From contig JAXRKP010000672.1 in the NCBI GenBank assembly GCA_037039925.1, forward strand, positions 38,501-102,500: a DNA stretch of 64,000 bases. Direction: 5' to 3'. The position numbers were made by a program, and so were the translations under genes. The notes under the pieces are model-generated. The model was not told where the DNA came from. It ran no database searches and was given only the letters and a program-made list of their open reading frames with translations. Position 1 is the stretch's first letter; each line of letters starts with the position of its first letter. Positions 54,501 to 64,000 of this stretch are shown in pieces. The DNA is from Doris montereyensis. Lineage: Eukaryota > Mollusca > Gastropoda > Nudibranchia > Dorididae.

Positions 54501-57500
54501 ATAAACTTGATCTGCTCCTGGGGCTTTTCCTAATTTCACTTTTCGTATAGCTGTTTGGATTTCTTCCATTGATATATCTACATCTTCTGCTGTCTCCTCT
54601 GGATTACTTGTTACTTTTACTAATTGATCTCTACTCCTTGTTTCATACGTTCTGGAGGGATTATGTAATTGGTGAAAATGCTTTCTCCCATGTTTCCATG
54701 ATTTCACTGTCTTCTTTCATTATTTCTCCTTTGGCATTCTTAATTTGTCGTACTGGGCATGCTTTGGTCTTTCTCATGCTCTTCATCACCCCCAGAACAG
54801 CTTTTGATTTCCTTGATAGCTTTCTTGAAGTCTTTGTCCAAACATTGTTCCTGTTTTGCTTTCCTAACTTCCTCTTTGGCGACAGTTCTTTTATTCACGT
54901 AATCTATCCTATCCTCTTGTCTCTTTGTTTGCAAGTATTTCTTCCAGGCATCCCTCTTTTCTTTGATCTTAGTTTTGACATTCTCATTCCCCCATGCTGT
55001 TCTTTTCCCATCCCCTTTAATTTGTTTCCTACCACAAACCTCTTCAGTACAACTGAGGAATGTTTCTTTATACATTTGCCACTTTCTTCTATTATGCTAT
55101 CATTCAGATCCATCTGTCTTTCACTGATAAATCTTTTTATCCTAGACTGGTACATCTCTTTTACAATTGGTTTATTTAGTTCCTCTATTTTGAGTTTAGT
55201 AGCTTTCTTCTCTTTCCTTTTCTGTTTGTTTTCTTCAGTCAGTAATCTTATTTTGGCAATTACTAGGTGAGGATCACTAAATATTTCTGCTCCTCTATTT
55301 ACGCTTGCATCCAATGTACTGTAAAAAAGGGAGCTGACTATTATGTAGTCAATGATTGACTTTTCATACCTGTCTTCATTTACTCTTGTATATCTGTGGA
55401 TATCTTTATGAGGAAAAAAGGTGTTGGCTATTTTCATATTATTCTTTAGGGAAAAATCTATCAGTCTCTCTTCATTTGGAGAAGTTGTTGTCCCTCCTTC
55501 TTTACCTATTACTCCTCCTGATGTTTCTATATTGTTGCCTCCTCTAGCGTTTAAATCTCCTTAAACCATTAGTTCCTGTTTGTGTTTAAGATTCTCTGCA
55601 GCTATTTGTAAATCGTTTTCGAATGTATCTTTTTCTTCTGTAAGGCGCCTTCGTTTGGTCCATAAGCTATTAATAATTTAATTTCCCTTCCTTTTGGTTT
55701 AATATTTACCTCTAGTAGCCGTGGGCTTATAAATTTCCAGCTTTTTAGTAGCTTTTCATGCCTTATATATTAGGAGGCCTACTCCTGCTCTAGCTCAATC
55801 TTTGACATCTACTCCTGAGAAGATTAAAATATTATTTGGTCCTACATTTTCTATTCCTTGTCCTTTTTTTCTTTGTTTCTGTAATAGCTAAAATGTTTAC
55901 TTTCAATTTTTCTATTTCTTCAACTAATTTTAACTCTTTTCCATTAATTGCCCTAACATTCCATGTTCCAAAAATCAGTCCGTGTTTGTTTCCATTTTCG
56001 TCAGTTAGGTTTTGGATAAGGAGGGGATTAGCCCACTGTACCCTAGGTAGATGGTGGGGCTATCACCTTGAGGACCCCTACCAGGCCTTGTTATTTACTG
56101 TCAGGGTTAACTCCCTTAGCCTTTGGCCAACCAAGACCGACCTGCAAGGCAGCAGGTTGTTTTCTGTCAGGGTTAACTCCCTTAGTCTTTAGTCGCCAAG
56201 ACCAACCTGCAAGGCAGCAGGAGACTAGTGGAGGGTGGGATCATCTACTCCCCGTACAGGTGCTTACCTGTCCACTGTCTGGTATGTATATATATGTATG
56301 TGTATACATGCATGTATTTATGTTTATATTGTGTTTGTTTGGCAATTATGTAATATTGTATAGTTCAATGTTTCATTTTTATATAATGGAAGTCTTTCTT
56401 TCTTTATCAGTTCCCATTTTACCTTTCGGTGTATGGGTTCAGATGCCCGATATGATCTTTCTCCAGGATGCCCTGTCCTGGCATTTTCTGTTTCCTTCCA
56501 AAAAAAAAGTTAAATTTCTATGCTTTAATGCCTCTTTTATATCTTCTTCCCACTTTCTCCGAGGTCTGTCTTTTGGTCTTTTACCTTGGACTTAAGCGTT
56601 GTATACTGATTTAGCTATTCTATTGCCATTCATTCTGTTAACATGTCCAAACCATCTCAATTGATTTGTTTCTATCTTGGTTTTTATACCATCTGCTTTG
56701 GTTTGATCTCTTATTGTTGTGTTTCTGATTTTGTCTCTTTTAGTTTTCCCTACTACTCTGCTTAGATAGTTCATTTCAGCTGCCTGTACTCTACTGTATT
56801 CTCTACTGTCTAAAGTCCAAGTTTCGCTGCCATAGAGGAGAGTAGGACTATCAACTCTATTGTATGCTGTCATTTTGGTTTCTGTTGACAATTCTTGCTT
56901 ACCTACAAATGCCTTTCCTAGATGGTTATACATTGCACTTGCCTTTTTGATTCTCTGGAAGTCTATGTGTACATTTATGTTTTTCATTATGTATAATGTA
57001 TTCTGGGCCAATGGCCTTATATACTGAATAAATTTATTTGAATTCTTAAATTCTTAAAAGAACAGAAAAAGCATTATATTTGTCACACCAGATCAAATAA
57101 GTATGAGACGCTACAATTTGACAAATTAGAGAGAATGTACTTTCAATGATGAGTTGTCTTCTCCTTTTGGTTATAACGAAACAGCAAAATAACGTGTTTT
57201 GGGACGATTATTGGGGTGGGTTTTTTTTTAGTTAAAAAATAAATAAATTATTTTCAAATAATGAGAAACATAACTAGAGGAGGCAAACTAAATAAAGTTG
57301 TTACAAAGTCAAAGGAGCCGCCTCAGTTCTTTTGTGTGAAACTTTTAGGATGCTAAGATGAACTGCTGAGTGTTGTCAACGACTGTTCAAATGATGTCTG
57401 TGATCAATTTCAAACGCAATCATTCTGTGTGTTGGTGACACATGAGTCTGTTCTATGAACCTCACTGTTGTAGATGAGCTTAAACAGTGAGGCAAAAGGC

Positions 57501-60500
57501 ATGTCGAAAGTGAAGGAAATGACATTGAAGGAGTGTAGTTAGCTCAGAGGTCACGGGTTTGATCCTCATGATGGCAAGGGTTCCTCCTCCCCCCCCCAGT
57601 ATATTCCTTGTATTTGTTTCGTCTTTGTTCCTATGGGGTTTCAATATTATTCAATGTCGTTTCCTTCACTGTAAGTGAGCTCCACTGTAATGAGTTATGA
57701 TGAAATTATTTAGCCCAGATGAAGAAGTGAGACTGTACATAGGACAGAATGTATTACATCATAGATAAACGTGTGAATAGCAAGACAAAACACTGAACAA
57801 TATTTATCAATTTATATTATGTTCTAATAATTCACATTTACAATATTAGATAATTCTGACAACCGCCAACTACGGTACTACCATTAATCAAGAGAAAAAT
57901 AGGTATACAGAACAAAGGACATCAGGAAGTATGTATAATAACAATAAACAACGAAACAATATCTTACCTCAGATAACGACCCTTTATTTTTCAGGAGATC
58001 AAGGAATTTTCCCTTTGTAAACTCAGCGGCTACCTTGTCTTTCTTTCTTTCTGATGGACCAACAGATGCAAGTTTTTGATTCAGCATTTTTTGGTGCTCA
58101 TGGACAGATTGGAAAAGTTGTACCATGCCCCTGGTAACAGAGAGATAGATAAAACTATGTTTAAAAGCAACGAAAAACAATAGTAACAATAAACTAAAAA
58201 TCCTTATTATAACAAAGCAGTAAAGTAAAGAAGTCTGCAAGAATTTGAAAAGAAATGGTAAATATACTCGAAAACGTTTAGTCTGAAAATGTTAAGTCTG
58301 AAACTTAAGGTAGTCTGAAAGATTAGCCAAGTCTAAATTTTGTCTTCATTGACTTATGCCCATAATAATCCATTCCAAATCCAAAATTTACCTCTAGTCA
58401 AAACAATTTCAATTCCTCATACAAGCCTTTTTTTCAAATAAAGCCAGCATAACCCAAAACTAGAACTTACTAGAAGGAAAGTCAAAGCAACCTCACAGCT
58501 TTACCTCTAGTCGCATGAAAAGGATACGGACAGACGCATATTCGCACCATTGCAACATAGAAGATTATAGAACTTAAAACAACATCATATAGTGATGTTC
58601 CTCGGATGATCTTAAAATGTTTTATATGAAAAAAAGTCAGTCCAAAGAATTTCACATTTTTCAGTGTAATTGAGAATGATAAATACCATATAAGATAAGA
58701 TAAGACAATTTTATCGATCTCATGAGAGAAAATTGACTTGGTCACATGATACAATTTTACAAAGTTACAAACAAATTCTTCTTTAAACATTCGAATATAA
58801 CTTAAATAAGTACATAAAGGGGAGCGAGGGAAGGAGTGAAAAAATTGATCATGGGCAGTTGTGCTGTCACATTACAAACAAATTTCACATTAAGACATTC
58901 TTATAAACAAGTTACAAAAGTACAAGTAATGTATATGAATGTTGGTGGATAGGAAGAAAATTGTCATCGTCTGTGCTCAGTTTCAAATAGTCTTATTGTA
59001 CTGGGAATAAATGAATTTTTGTATCTTTCTTCCTTTGTTCTTTTAGATAAATATCTATTGCTTCTTTCTGATAATTTCAATTCTTCATGCAATGGATGTG
59101 TCTGATCTTCTATAATACTTACTAGTTTTTTTAACTACTGACTTTTCAAGAAGTTCAATAGAGGATGGTAATTTGTGTTCCAATATGTTTTGATGACTTT
59201 TTAATACATCTGTCAATGGTTTTAATTTGATTTTAAATTTAAGATTTGTCACATAACAAGTAATTCAAAAAGTTATAATACTTTCAATTATGGATGAGTA
59301 AAACATTTTCATAGTAGTATCACTGACATGGAAAGAATTCAGTTTTCTTAAAAGAACAGTCTTTGATATAAAGATTTTTAAATATCTTCAACATCAACGT
59401 GCCATTTCAATCCAATTTCAACATAAAGTCCTAGGTATTTGTATGAGTTAACAAAATCTACATTTTTTCCATTTACAACTGTCGGGGCAATGTGACCTTT
59501 TTTTCTTTTCTCAAATCAAATACAAGCTTTTTGTTCTAGAGACATAGACAGTTAAAATGCAGTCTTCACACCATTTAACGAAGCTCTGGATTTCATCATT
59601 ATGACAATCTTAACATTCATTAATAAGACCATAAAAAGAAGATTCGAAATACCAACCAAACACATATATATAATACAAATCTGCTTCCAGGTTAAAAAAT
59701 CATTCAATTCATGAACAAAATAAACTCCTTTTAAGAAAAATACATTCACAACAACGGATGGCGATTCCGAGGAGGAAAAGCCTTCAAACTTTTAAAAAAT
59801 GCAACTTTTAACTTTTTTAAATATCATTGCAATAACTCAATAAAAACAAACCCAAAATAAATTCATTTACGACTTGCAACTCTATAAAGCCATCATAAGC
59901 CAGAAAATGAATACACTCATGTTCATATCACAGAAAGGGGGAATGCGCACAAAATCTTATCAGTCTCAGGCTAGATGGCTCCTTATTTTGCTTCTTACTT
60001 CGATAAAAAATCAACTCACTGTGTAGCTATCCTGCGTAATTTTGCTTCCTTAGCCACATCCATATCCGATGGTCTTCTTCTTGACATCGCCTCCCATAAT
60101 TTTCTCTGCAAAAAGGATAATTATATATACATGTATATAATAATATATCATCAGTAGTAGTGATGATATCAAGTGTGTGTGTTTTTGCATTGCGTATTGT
60201 GTCTATAGAATAAAGTAACATAAGTCCCATACCCAGGGTTGAGCGTAAGGTAATTAGGAGAAGAGTCCTGATTTTTTCTAAGCATACACGGCATAATGTA
60301 GTAGTTTGCCATTACTGTCCATACCACCATTACTATATTATATTGTGTCTATACTATATTAAATAAAAACTGTATTTGTGGTGACAAGGGGCAGACATGT
60401 AGTATATCAGATATATACTGTGAACATTTTCAGCGGATTTGTCTTTGAGTTTGATAAAAAAAAGAAACAATATTATAATAGAGATTAAATAGTACAATTA

Positions 60501-62936
60501 TTATGTGGAGACACCTTTCATTTGATATTGTGACAATAACTTAAACAGTCAAGACACAGATTTACAATTATAAGGCGCATTTTCTCCCTTGAACTTAACG
60601 TGAATGAAACTCATGGTCTTCTCCTTAAAAGATCAAAGATTTTGGATAAATTCAGTTTGCATACACACATTTTTTAATCATTTCCATGTTATAAACATGT
60701 ATATCTATCTTACTACATGTATTGCTTCAAGATACTCATTAAATGCATGTAAAAGACACAACTAACATAAAAATAGTACTTTCCCAATCAACGTATCCAA
60801 GTAAACCTGTATGTCGTCAGTGAAAACTGTCTAAACTTGTAAGTCCACAGTATATGGAATATAATGAGATTTGTTCTTTAAATTATCAAACGCCTGCTTC
60901 TTTCATGTCTTTGACTTTGATTTACCCATCATCCACAACTATGGACTAAGGTGATCTCAGGGTTTTTGGTAGGATTTTTAATTTTGCCTGGACTTCCCTG
61001 TAAACAGTCAAGGTATCTTTAATGTGCACAAAGTTTTGATCCTGTACACAGGACCTTCTTTTGATCATCCACCTCTGATGGGGATCATGTGTCGATCTAC
61101 CTACCTGGACCAGGGGTTAGATTTTACTAGAAAAAACATGAGAAAATTTTTCAACAGTTAGCGGTGCTTGAACCCACGACTTTTGAGTTGAGAAGCCAAC
61201 ACCTTGTCTCTGGACTACAGTCCTTATTAATACTGGAGACCTTGAGAATCAATAGAAAAGCTCAATTTATGCACATGATCTGAACAAAGATTTCCATTTT
61301 TCATCCAAGAGCATAGCACAGGGTTCAATTATTTATGATGTTTCTTGCTTCTCCTGAAAAAAAATGTCAGGCAGATGCATTTAGATAGTTTCACCAATGG
61401 TATGCAGTAACTTCTCAATTTCTTAGTAAGATACTGGTATCAATATCATAACATCGAGTTAAAAGCAAATTTGTAAAAATATCACAATAAATTCACCTTT
61501 TCAAGCTTGATTAGCTCTGTGTCCGATTTAATCAATTTTTCATCCTCCTCTTTTTCTGTAGCATCATTTTGTTCTCCCCTCTCTTTTCTTCGCTTTGAAA
61601 TATCCCTCAAAATTTCTCGATCTGTTTTCCTTCGCCAACAAAGTTTTATTACTGGACGATGTATCTTTGGCTAGAATCCTTGCTATAACATTGGCCATGC
61701 CACTTTTAAGGAGGCACTGTCTGGGGCATCATCATCATCTCCTTCACTCGAGTCTCCACCATCATCTCCTTCACTCGAGTCTCCACCATCAACTCCTTCA
61801 CTCGAGTCTCCATCATCTCCTTCACTCAGTCTTCACCATCAACCTCTGATAGTCTCTGGCTTGTCTCATCACCATCATCCGATACAAAATCATCTGAGCA
61901 TAGGAAGAAAACAATAAAAATCAATATCTCTGGGATTTATAACACCTTACTGAAAATTCAAATAAAAGTAAGTATCCAGCTTAATAAAATATATTGTACT
62001 TTTTTCAATAAAATCTTTAGTAAAGCTCAATTGACAACAGTATACAGTTTGAATGATTTGATTGTAGTAGTGTAGATGAATTCAAGAGCAAGATAAAAAC
62101 ATTTTAAATATATCTGCAATTTTACAAAATATGCCAGAGGTGAAAGGCCGAGAGAAGAGGCGTGTAACCACAATATGAAATGAACAATACGTCTTATAAT
62201 CATATATATTCTAACTTGTGAAAACATGTGACAGAATTTCTCCCCATGTCAGTCATAATTATAAATTCTTTGCCTAGATGATCAAACTTCTCTTTAAAAC
62301 TCTATAGGGCTGGAATTTTTGTTACTTTCATCTGGAAGTTTCTCCATTTTCCTTATAATATCAGACAATGGCAACGTCTATACCACGTTATGGGAAAATC
62401 TATCGGATGCTGCCACCATCCGATCCTCGTAAGAGAGTTGTCAAGTCACATTCATTGTGATTTTGACTGAGTTGTTTGCATAAACAAACCACAGGCAGTG
62501 GTTGTGATTTTGTTGTCGGCTTTATCCATTTATACCTGTATTCTAGCGCCACCAAACCACCCCACCCCCCTCCTTTTCAACTTTTATGATAGATTTTATT
62601 TAAATAAATGCTGAGCCTTCAGCGAACCAGGATCTCATGGTTAAACATTCCCTCAGAACAGCATTTGAAAAGAATTCAAGAAACAGAAAGTCAAGGCTTC
62701 GAAGAAATAGAATCTAGATCCAGATCTAGATATAATTTTTAGAGATCTATCACTCAGTCAGCTATCTAGATCTAGATCTAGATTATTTTTTGATAAATAT
62801 TTGCACAATTTTTTTTAAAGTTTGATCGTCTGTGTCCCGAATAACACTGAAAACATTTGCTGAAATAAGGCTGCGTACCACTCGTGTCATCACCGACACT
62901 ACTGTGTTCACTTCTTTCCACGTGAATCGCCGCCAT
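51379..62936 (-). CDS. RRP15: RRP15-like ribosomal RNA processing protein
   Basis: Five coding exons on the minus strand: 62936-62879, 61893-61497, 60105-60020, 58130-57968 and 51594-51379. All borders are GT/AG. As written the total is 920 bases; allowing for three single-base errors in exon 2 gives 921 bases, 306 residues and a stop, near the family's usual length of about 280. Conserved pieces in order: G-M-A-N-V-I-A-R-I-L-A-K, L-I-K-L-E-K, R-R-R-P-S-D, L-R-R-I-A-T-Q-G-M-V-Q-L-F, S-V-H-E-H-Q-K, K-G-K-F-L-D-L-L-K, then K-W-K-I-L-Q-D-D-F-M-M-G-A-R-M-K-D-W. RRP15 is a nucleolar factor needed for pre-60S assembly and 27S/32S pre-rRNA cleavage (family knowledge). The N-terminal third is an acidic tract with a 9-residue repeat; the C-terminus is also acidic. 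The last intron (6.4 kb) holds two LINE copies. Confidence 0.92.
51735..52015 (+). repeat. SINE-like repeat, family C, copy 2
   Basis: Body of family C: CTTTCCTCACTTGAGTCAGG, AACTATAGGTAGAGAAAGAT, CTGCTGGGGGATAAATGATG, GGTGAGCCTG and GACTATAAATCC. In the last intron of RRP15. Confidence 0.75.
52016..53016. other. RRP15 intron sequence, AT-rich
   Basis: A short duplication: GTGTGTG...GAGTGGGGAGAGGGGAA at about 52470 and GAGTGGGGAGGGGAAAAG at about 52553, each followed by CACTCG and GTTCTATCATCA. A GTAT microsatellite lies at about 52993-53012. No exon was seen. Confidence 0.4.
53602..55437 (-). pseudogene. Broken ORF2 of LINE copy 2
   Basis: Main open pieces: 55437-54904 (endonuclease end and linker), 55075-54740, 54707-54390 (start of reverse transcriptase) and 54012-53602 (catalytic F-A-D-D). 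They lie in different frames. The endonuclease S-D-H motif reads S-D-P-H here, while copy 1 keeps S-D-H-H. Confidence 0.85.
56101..56223 (-). repeat. Tandem 5' monomers of LINE copy 2 (two units)
   Basis: Units start at 56101 and 56167, 66 bp apart, with the same GGTTAACTCCCTTAG, AAGACC and GGCAGCAGG blocks as the four units of copy 1. Confidence 0.88.
56396..56955 (-). mobile_element. RTE-like LINE, copy 3, 5'-truncated (560 bp)
   Basis: The 3' terminal part of the same LINE, with its (AAAG)n tail on the minus strand. Bounded by a 9-bp direct repeat TGGAAGTCT (56387-56395 and 56956-56964). The minus strand reads F-V-G-K-Q-E-L-S-T-E-T-K, L-L-Y-G-S-E-T-W-T-L-D and L-R-W-F-G-H-V-N-R-M-N. Truncation at the 5' side is the usual result of incomplete reverse transcription. 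Confidence 0.88.
57470..57665 (+). repeat. Possible SINE-like or dispersed repeat
   Basis: GTTAGCTCAGAGGTCACGG and GGTTTGATCCTCATG look like weak pol III boxes; a C run and the phrase shared with 32200-32320 follow. One of the two boxes is decayed. Confidence 0.35.
57968..58130 (-). CDS. RRP15: RRP15 exon 4
   Basis: 163 bases, acceptor CTCTGTTACCAG, donor GAG|GTAAGA. One base completes Gln, then G-M-V-Q-L-F-Q-S-V-H-E-H-Q-K through L-K-N-K-G-S-L-S-E. The family core is here. Confidence 0.94.
58685..59530 (-). mobile_element. Decayed L2/CR1-like LINE, 3' half
   Basis: The minus strand reads V-N-S-Y-K-Y-L-G-L-Y-V-E, L-K-W-H-V-D-V, L-L-R-K-L-N-S-F-H-V, M-K-M-F-Y-S-S-I-I-E-S-I, E-H-K-L-P-S-S-I-E-L-L and K-F-I-Y-S-Q-Y. 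This is the order at the end of L2/Maui-type ORF2 proteins. The 3' end on the minus strand is a CTTATCTTATC short repeat, typical of this group. Many stops. It lies in RRP15 intron 3. Confidence 0.8.
59531..60019. other. RRP15 intron 3 remainder
   Basis: AT-rich sequence. No exon or further repeat was recognised. Confidence 0.4.
60020..60105 (-). CDS. RRP15: RRP15 exon 3
   Basis: 86 bases, acceptor CCTTTTTGCAG, donor GTGAGT. Encodes R-K-L-W-E-A-M-S-R-R-R-P-S-D-M-D and L-R-R-I-A-T. Phase 0 in, two bases out. The first AG of CAGAG fits the frame. Confidence 0.92.
60917..61222 (-). repeat. SINE-like repeat, family B, copy 2
   Basis: Direct match in order to 4783-5085: GGTGATCTCAGGGTTTTTGG, ATCTTTAATGTGCACA, CACAGGACCT, then GCTTGAACCCACGACTTTTG (B box on the minus strand). 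In RRP15 intron 2. Confidence 0.75.
61497..61893 (-). CDS. RRP15: RRP15 exon 2 (acidic repeat; three apparent single-base errors)
   Basis: 397 bases, acceptor CCTATGCTCAG, donor AAG|GTGAAT. Encodes D-D-F-V-S-D-D-G-D-E-T, four 9-residue acidic units of the form G-D-D-G-G-D-S-S-E, G-M-A-N-V-I-A-R-I-L-A-K, and a basic stretch through L-I-K-L-E-K. The frame breaks at about 61827 (one base missing in one repeat unit), 61704-61707 (A4 for A5) and 61624-61627 (A4 for A3). The phases at both exon ends agree only if all three are corrected. Confidence 0.85.
61894..62878. other. RRP15 intron 1
   Basis: AT-rich. Two clusters of CTAGATCTAGAT motifs near 62710-62780. No other feature was recognised. Confidence 0.5.
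62879..62936 (-). CDS. RRP15: RRP15 exon 1
   Basis: 58 bases from ATG (62936-62934), 19 codons (M-A-A-I-H-V-E-R-S-E-H-S-S-V-G) plus one base; donor GTACGC. Joins exon 2 as Gly or Asp in phase (G plus AT = Asp), giving T-S-D-D-F. The start codon sits in AATAATGGCGGCG. Confidence 0.82.
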
Positions 62937-62942
62937 TATTGT
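62925..62942 (-). promoter_or_regulatory. YY1-like motif over the RRP15 start codon
   Basis: On the minus strand AATAATGGCGGCGATTC carries the core ATGGCGGC of the YY1 consensus. In animals this site is frequent at start codons of ribosome-related genes (established for YY1). Binding is not shown by sequence alone. Confidence 0.35.
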
Positions 62943-63347
62943 TTACACCACAAGTCCACAAGGTCTACTTTCACTTATACATGGAAATATAAAAGCTATG
63001 AAGTCTAGCGAAACAAACTTCTGCAGATTCTCTCTCGCTGCAATATTCATATATTTTTGGGGGATGTTTTTCGCATTGTAAAACGCATATGCTATATTGC
63101 ATCGGAGGTCACAGTATCTGATGGTGTTTATCAAAAAAGAAAATCAATAGATCCACCATTAGGGGAAAATATTAATATGAGCCTAAGAGCCAGAGACACG
63201 CCCCCATTCCGACCAGTCACAGTGGTGGGCGTAGCGTCGATTGTAGATCTATATCATTTGCCACTTCATTTCTGATACGATAACAGCTGACAAAGCTGAA
63301 CGACTTTGTTTTTATTTAAGTGGAGTAATTTCTTACTTTTCAGCGGG
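62937..63347. promoter_or_regulatory. Likely shared promoter between RRP15 (minus) and a plus-strand gene
   Basis: About 410 bp between two divergent start codons. It holds a less AT-rich block with CpGs (about 63190-63240, GACACGCCCCCATTCCG, GTGGGCGTAGCGTCG). GC-box-like CGCCC and GGGCG are present. No TATA box was seen. Confidence 0.3.
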
Positions 63348-63376
63348 ATGTTTTCTTGTGTTATATTTGTCCTGGG
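63348..63376 (+). CDS. Possible first coding exon of a gene leaving the window
   Basis: TTTCTTACTTTTCAG could be an acceptor or leader, followed by CGGG and ATG at 63348. The frame reads M-F-S-C-V-I-F-V-L and ends in a very strong donor GG|GTAAGT. The hydrophobic start could be a signal peptide or membrane helix. It lies 412 bp from the RRP15 start on the opposite strand, as expected for a shared promoter. No family can be named from nine residues. Confidence 0.35.
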
Positions 63377-64000
63377 GTAAGTACAATTTAAACGTTCTGT
63401 TGTCGCTGACTTCGCTTTCCAAATAGACATCTACCATCGATCGAGAGTTTTGCGTTCATGATATTTTTTCTTAAAGAATGTTAGGCTGGATACATATCGC
63501 AGGGAATAACAGAACCAGCAATAAAGTAATTCTTTTCTGTAAAGCCATAAGCAACCGTATTATTTCCCAATTACATGTAGGTTAAGCCAACTTCAACCAT
63601 TGATAGTAATATTTACTCATTTTGTGCATGTACACACTGTCAACAGAAAGCTAACTCAGAAGTAGCACAAAAGAAAGTTTAAAAATAAAATTGAATACAT
63701 CACTTTGAAATGAAAATTTATTTTCTCTAAATGAAGCACCATTTGTAATACTAATTGACAATTGATTGTTTTCATGGAGGGTGGGAAGAAGAAGATCACG
63801 GGACATGTCATTATTGACATGGGTACCGGTATCATTGAATGATCTCACTTCACAGGAATAACTTATTCACTCCCCCCTTCCCCCTCTCCTCCCCACACAT
63901 TTCATACCCTCCTGTCGAACAATGATTGTTTTAGAAAGGTGTAAGACTAATGCGATGGTTAACTTTCATAACAATAACTACAAAGCAGCTCTCAGCTTTA
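63377..64000. other. AT-rich stretch, probably first intron of the plus-strand gene
   Basis: No exon was recognised up to the right edge. A C-rich run lies at about 63872-63895. Confidence 0.3.

Larger units (their letters stand above)
53018..56281 (-). mobile_element. RTE-like LINE, copy 2, near full length
   Basis: Same family as 24851-27691 but with the endonuclease region kept. The minus strand shows G-D-L-N-A-R and F-S-D-P-H-L-V-I-A-K (endonuclease), G-K-A-P-G-A-D-Q, D-I-G-V-R-Q-G-C-I-L-S-P-L, S-F-A-D-D-L-V-L-F-G (catalytic, about 53818-53829), N-Y-L-G-V-M-I and R-W-F-G-H-V-N-R-M. Endonuclease and reverse transcriptase are split over at least five frames. The 5' end has two monomers (from 56101 and 56167). 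Both ends touch GTATGTAT-rich sequence, so the target duplication is not exact. Confidence 0.88.

Noticed and set aside
54569..55270. 233-codon plus-strand frame, the longest in the window
   Set aside because: It is antisense to the LINE ORF2, whose motifs read clearly on the minus strand; the plus frame is a hydrophobic shadow of Lys/Glu-rich coding.

Overview
This is animal nuclear DNA, not bacterial. It is AT-rich, with long introns that have GT/AG borders, many SINEs, LINEs and DNA-transposon relics, and very long GA/CT microsatellites. The gene families are metazoan. The repeat style (tRNA-headed SINEs, RTE-like and CR1/L2-like LINEs, poly-G runs, long GAGA tracts) suggests a marine lophotrochozoan, most likely a mollusc such as a gastropod. 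That taxonomic placement is inference only.

Three conserved protein genes can be rebuilt exon by exon. (1) CNIH4 (cornichon homolog 4), minus strand, 13964-16421: four coding exons, including the last; the first coding exon was not found. (2) A retinol-dehydrogenase-like short-chain dehydrogenase (RDH11-14 type), plus strand, 22241-38682: seven coding exons, 368 residues if one base is removed from an A8 run in exon 4. (3) RRP15, a ribosomal RNA processing protein, minus strand, 51379-62936: five coding exons, about 306 residues if three single-base errors in exon 2 are allowed for. Weaker gene traces are a terminal exon at 443-480 (+), a terminal exon with a membrane tail at 9952-10142 (-), a two-exon small secreted peptide at 39895-40650 (+), and a first coding exon at 63348-63376 (+) that faces away from RRP15 and leaves the window.

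Layout. 1-9950 is mostly repeats and possible 3' UTR. 9950-16430 holds the two minus-strand genes. 16430-22240 is transposon debris, including a 1.4 kb hAT-like element, followed by the likely 5' region of the dehydrogenase gene. 22241-38682 is the dehydrogenase gene; its introns carry a LINE with intact ends and an 11-bp target duplication, a TTAA-flanked element with an unexplained ORF, CR1-like and other LINE fragments, a broken piggyBac transposase and a repeated 0.57 kb unit. 38683-51378 is intergenic, with a pogo/Tigger transposase relic and large microsatellites. 51379-62936 is RRP15, whose 6.4 kb last intron holds two further copies of the same LINE family.

The three main genes do not form a pathway: ER cargo export, NADP-linked redox at a membrane, and nucleolar 60S ribosome assembly. 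No CRISPR array, operon or clear new molecular system is visible. The most interesting observations are a dehydrogenase whose catalytic serine position reads alanine, a LINE family with about 65-bp tandem monomers at its 5' end, a TTAA-bounded element with a 109-codon open frame, a duplicated copy of the exon-2 splice donor, and an acidic 9-residue repeat in RRP15. Four single-base frame breaks in otherwise well-kept genes look more like assembly errors than gene death.
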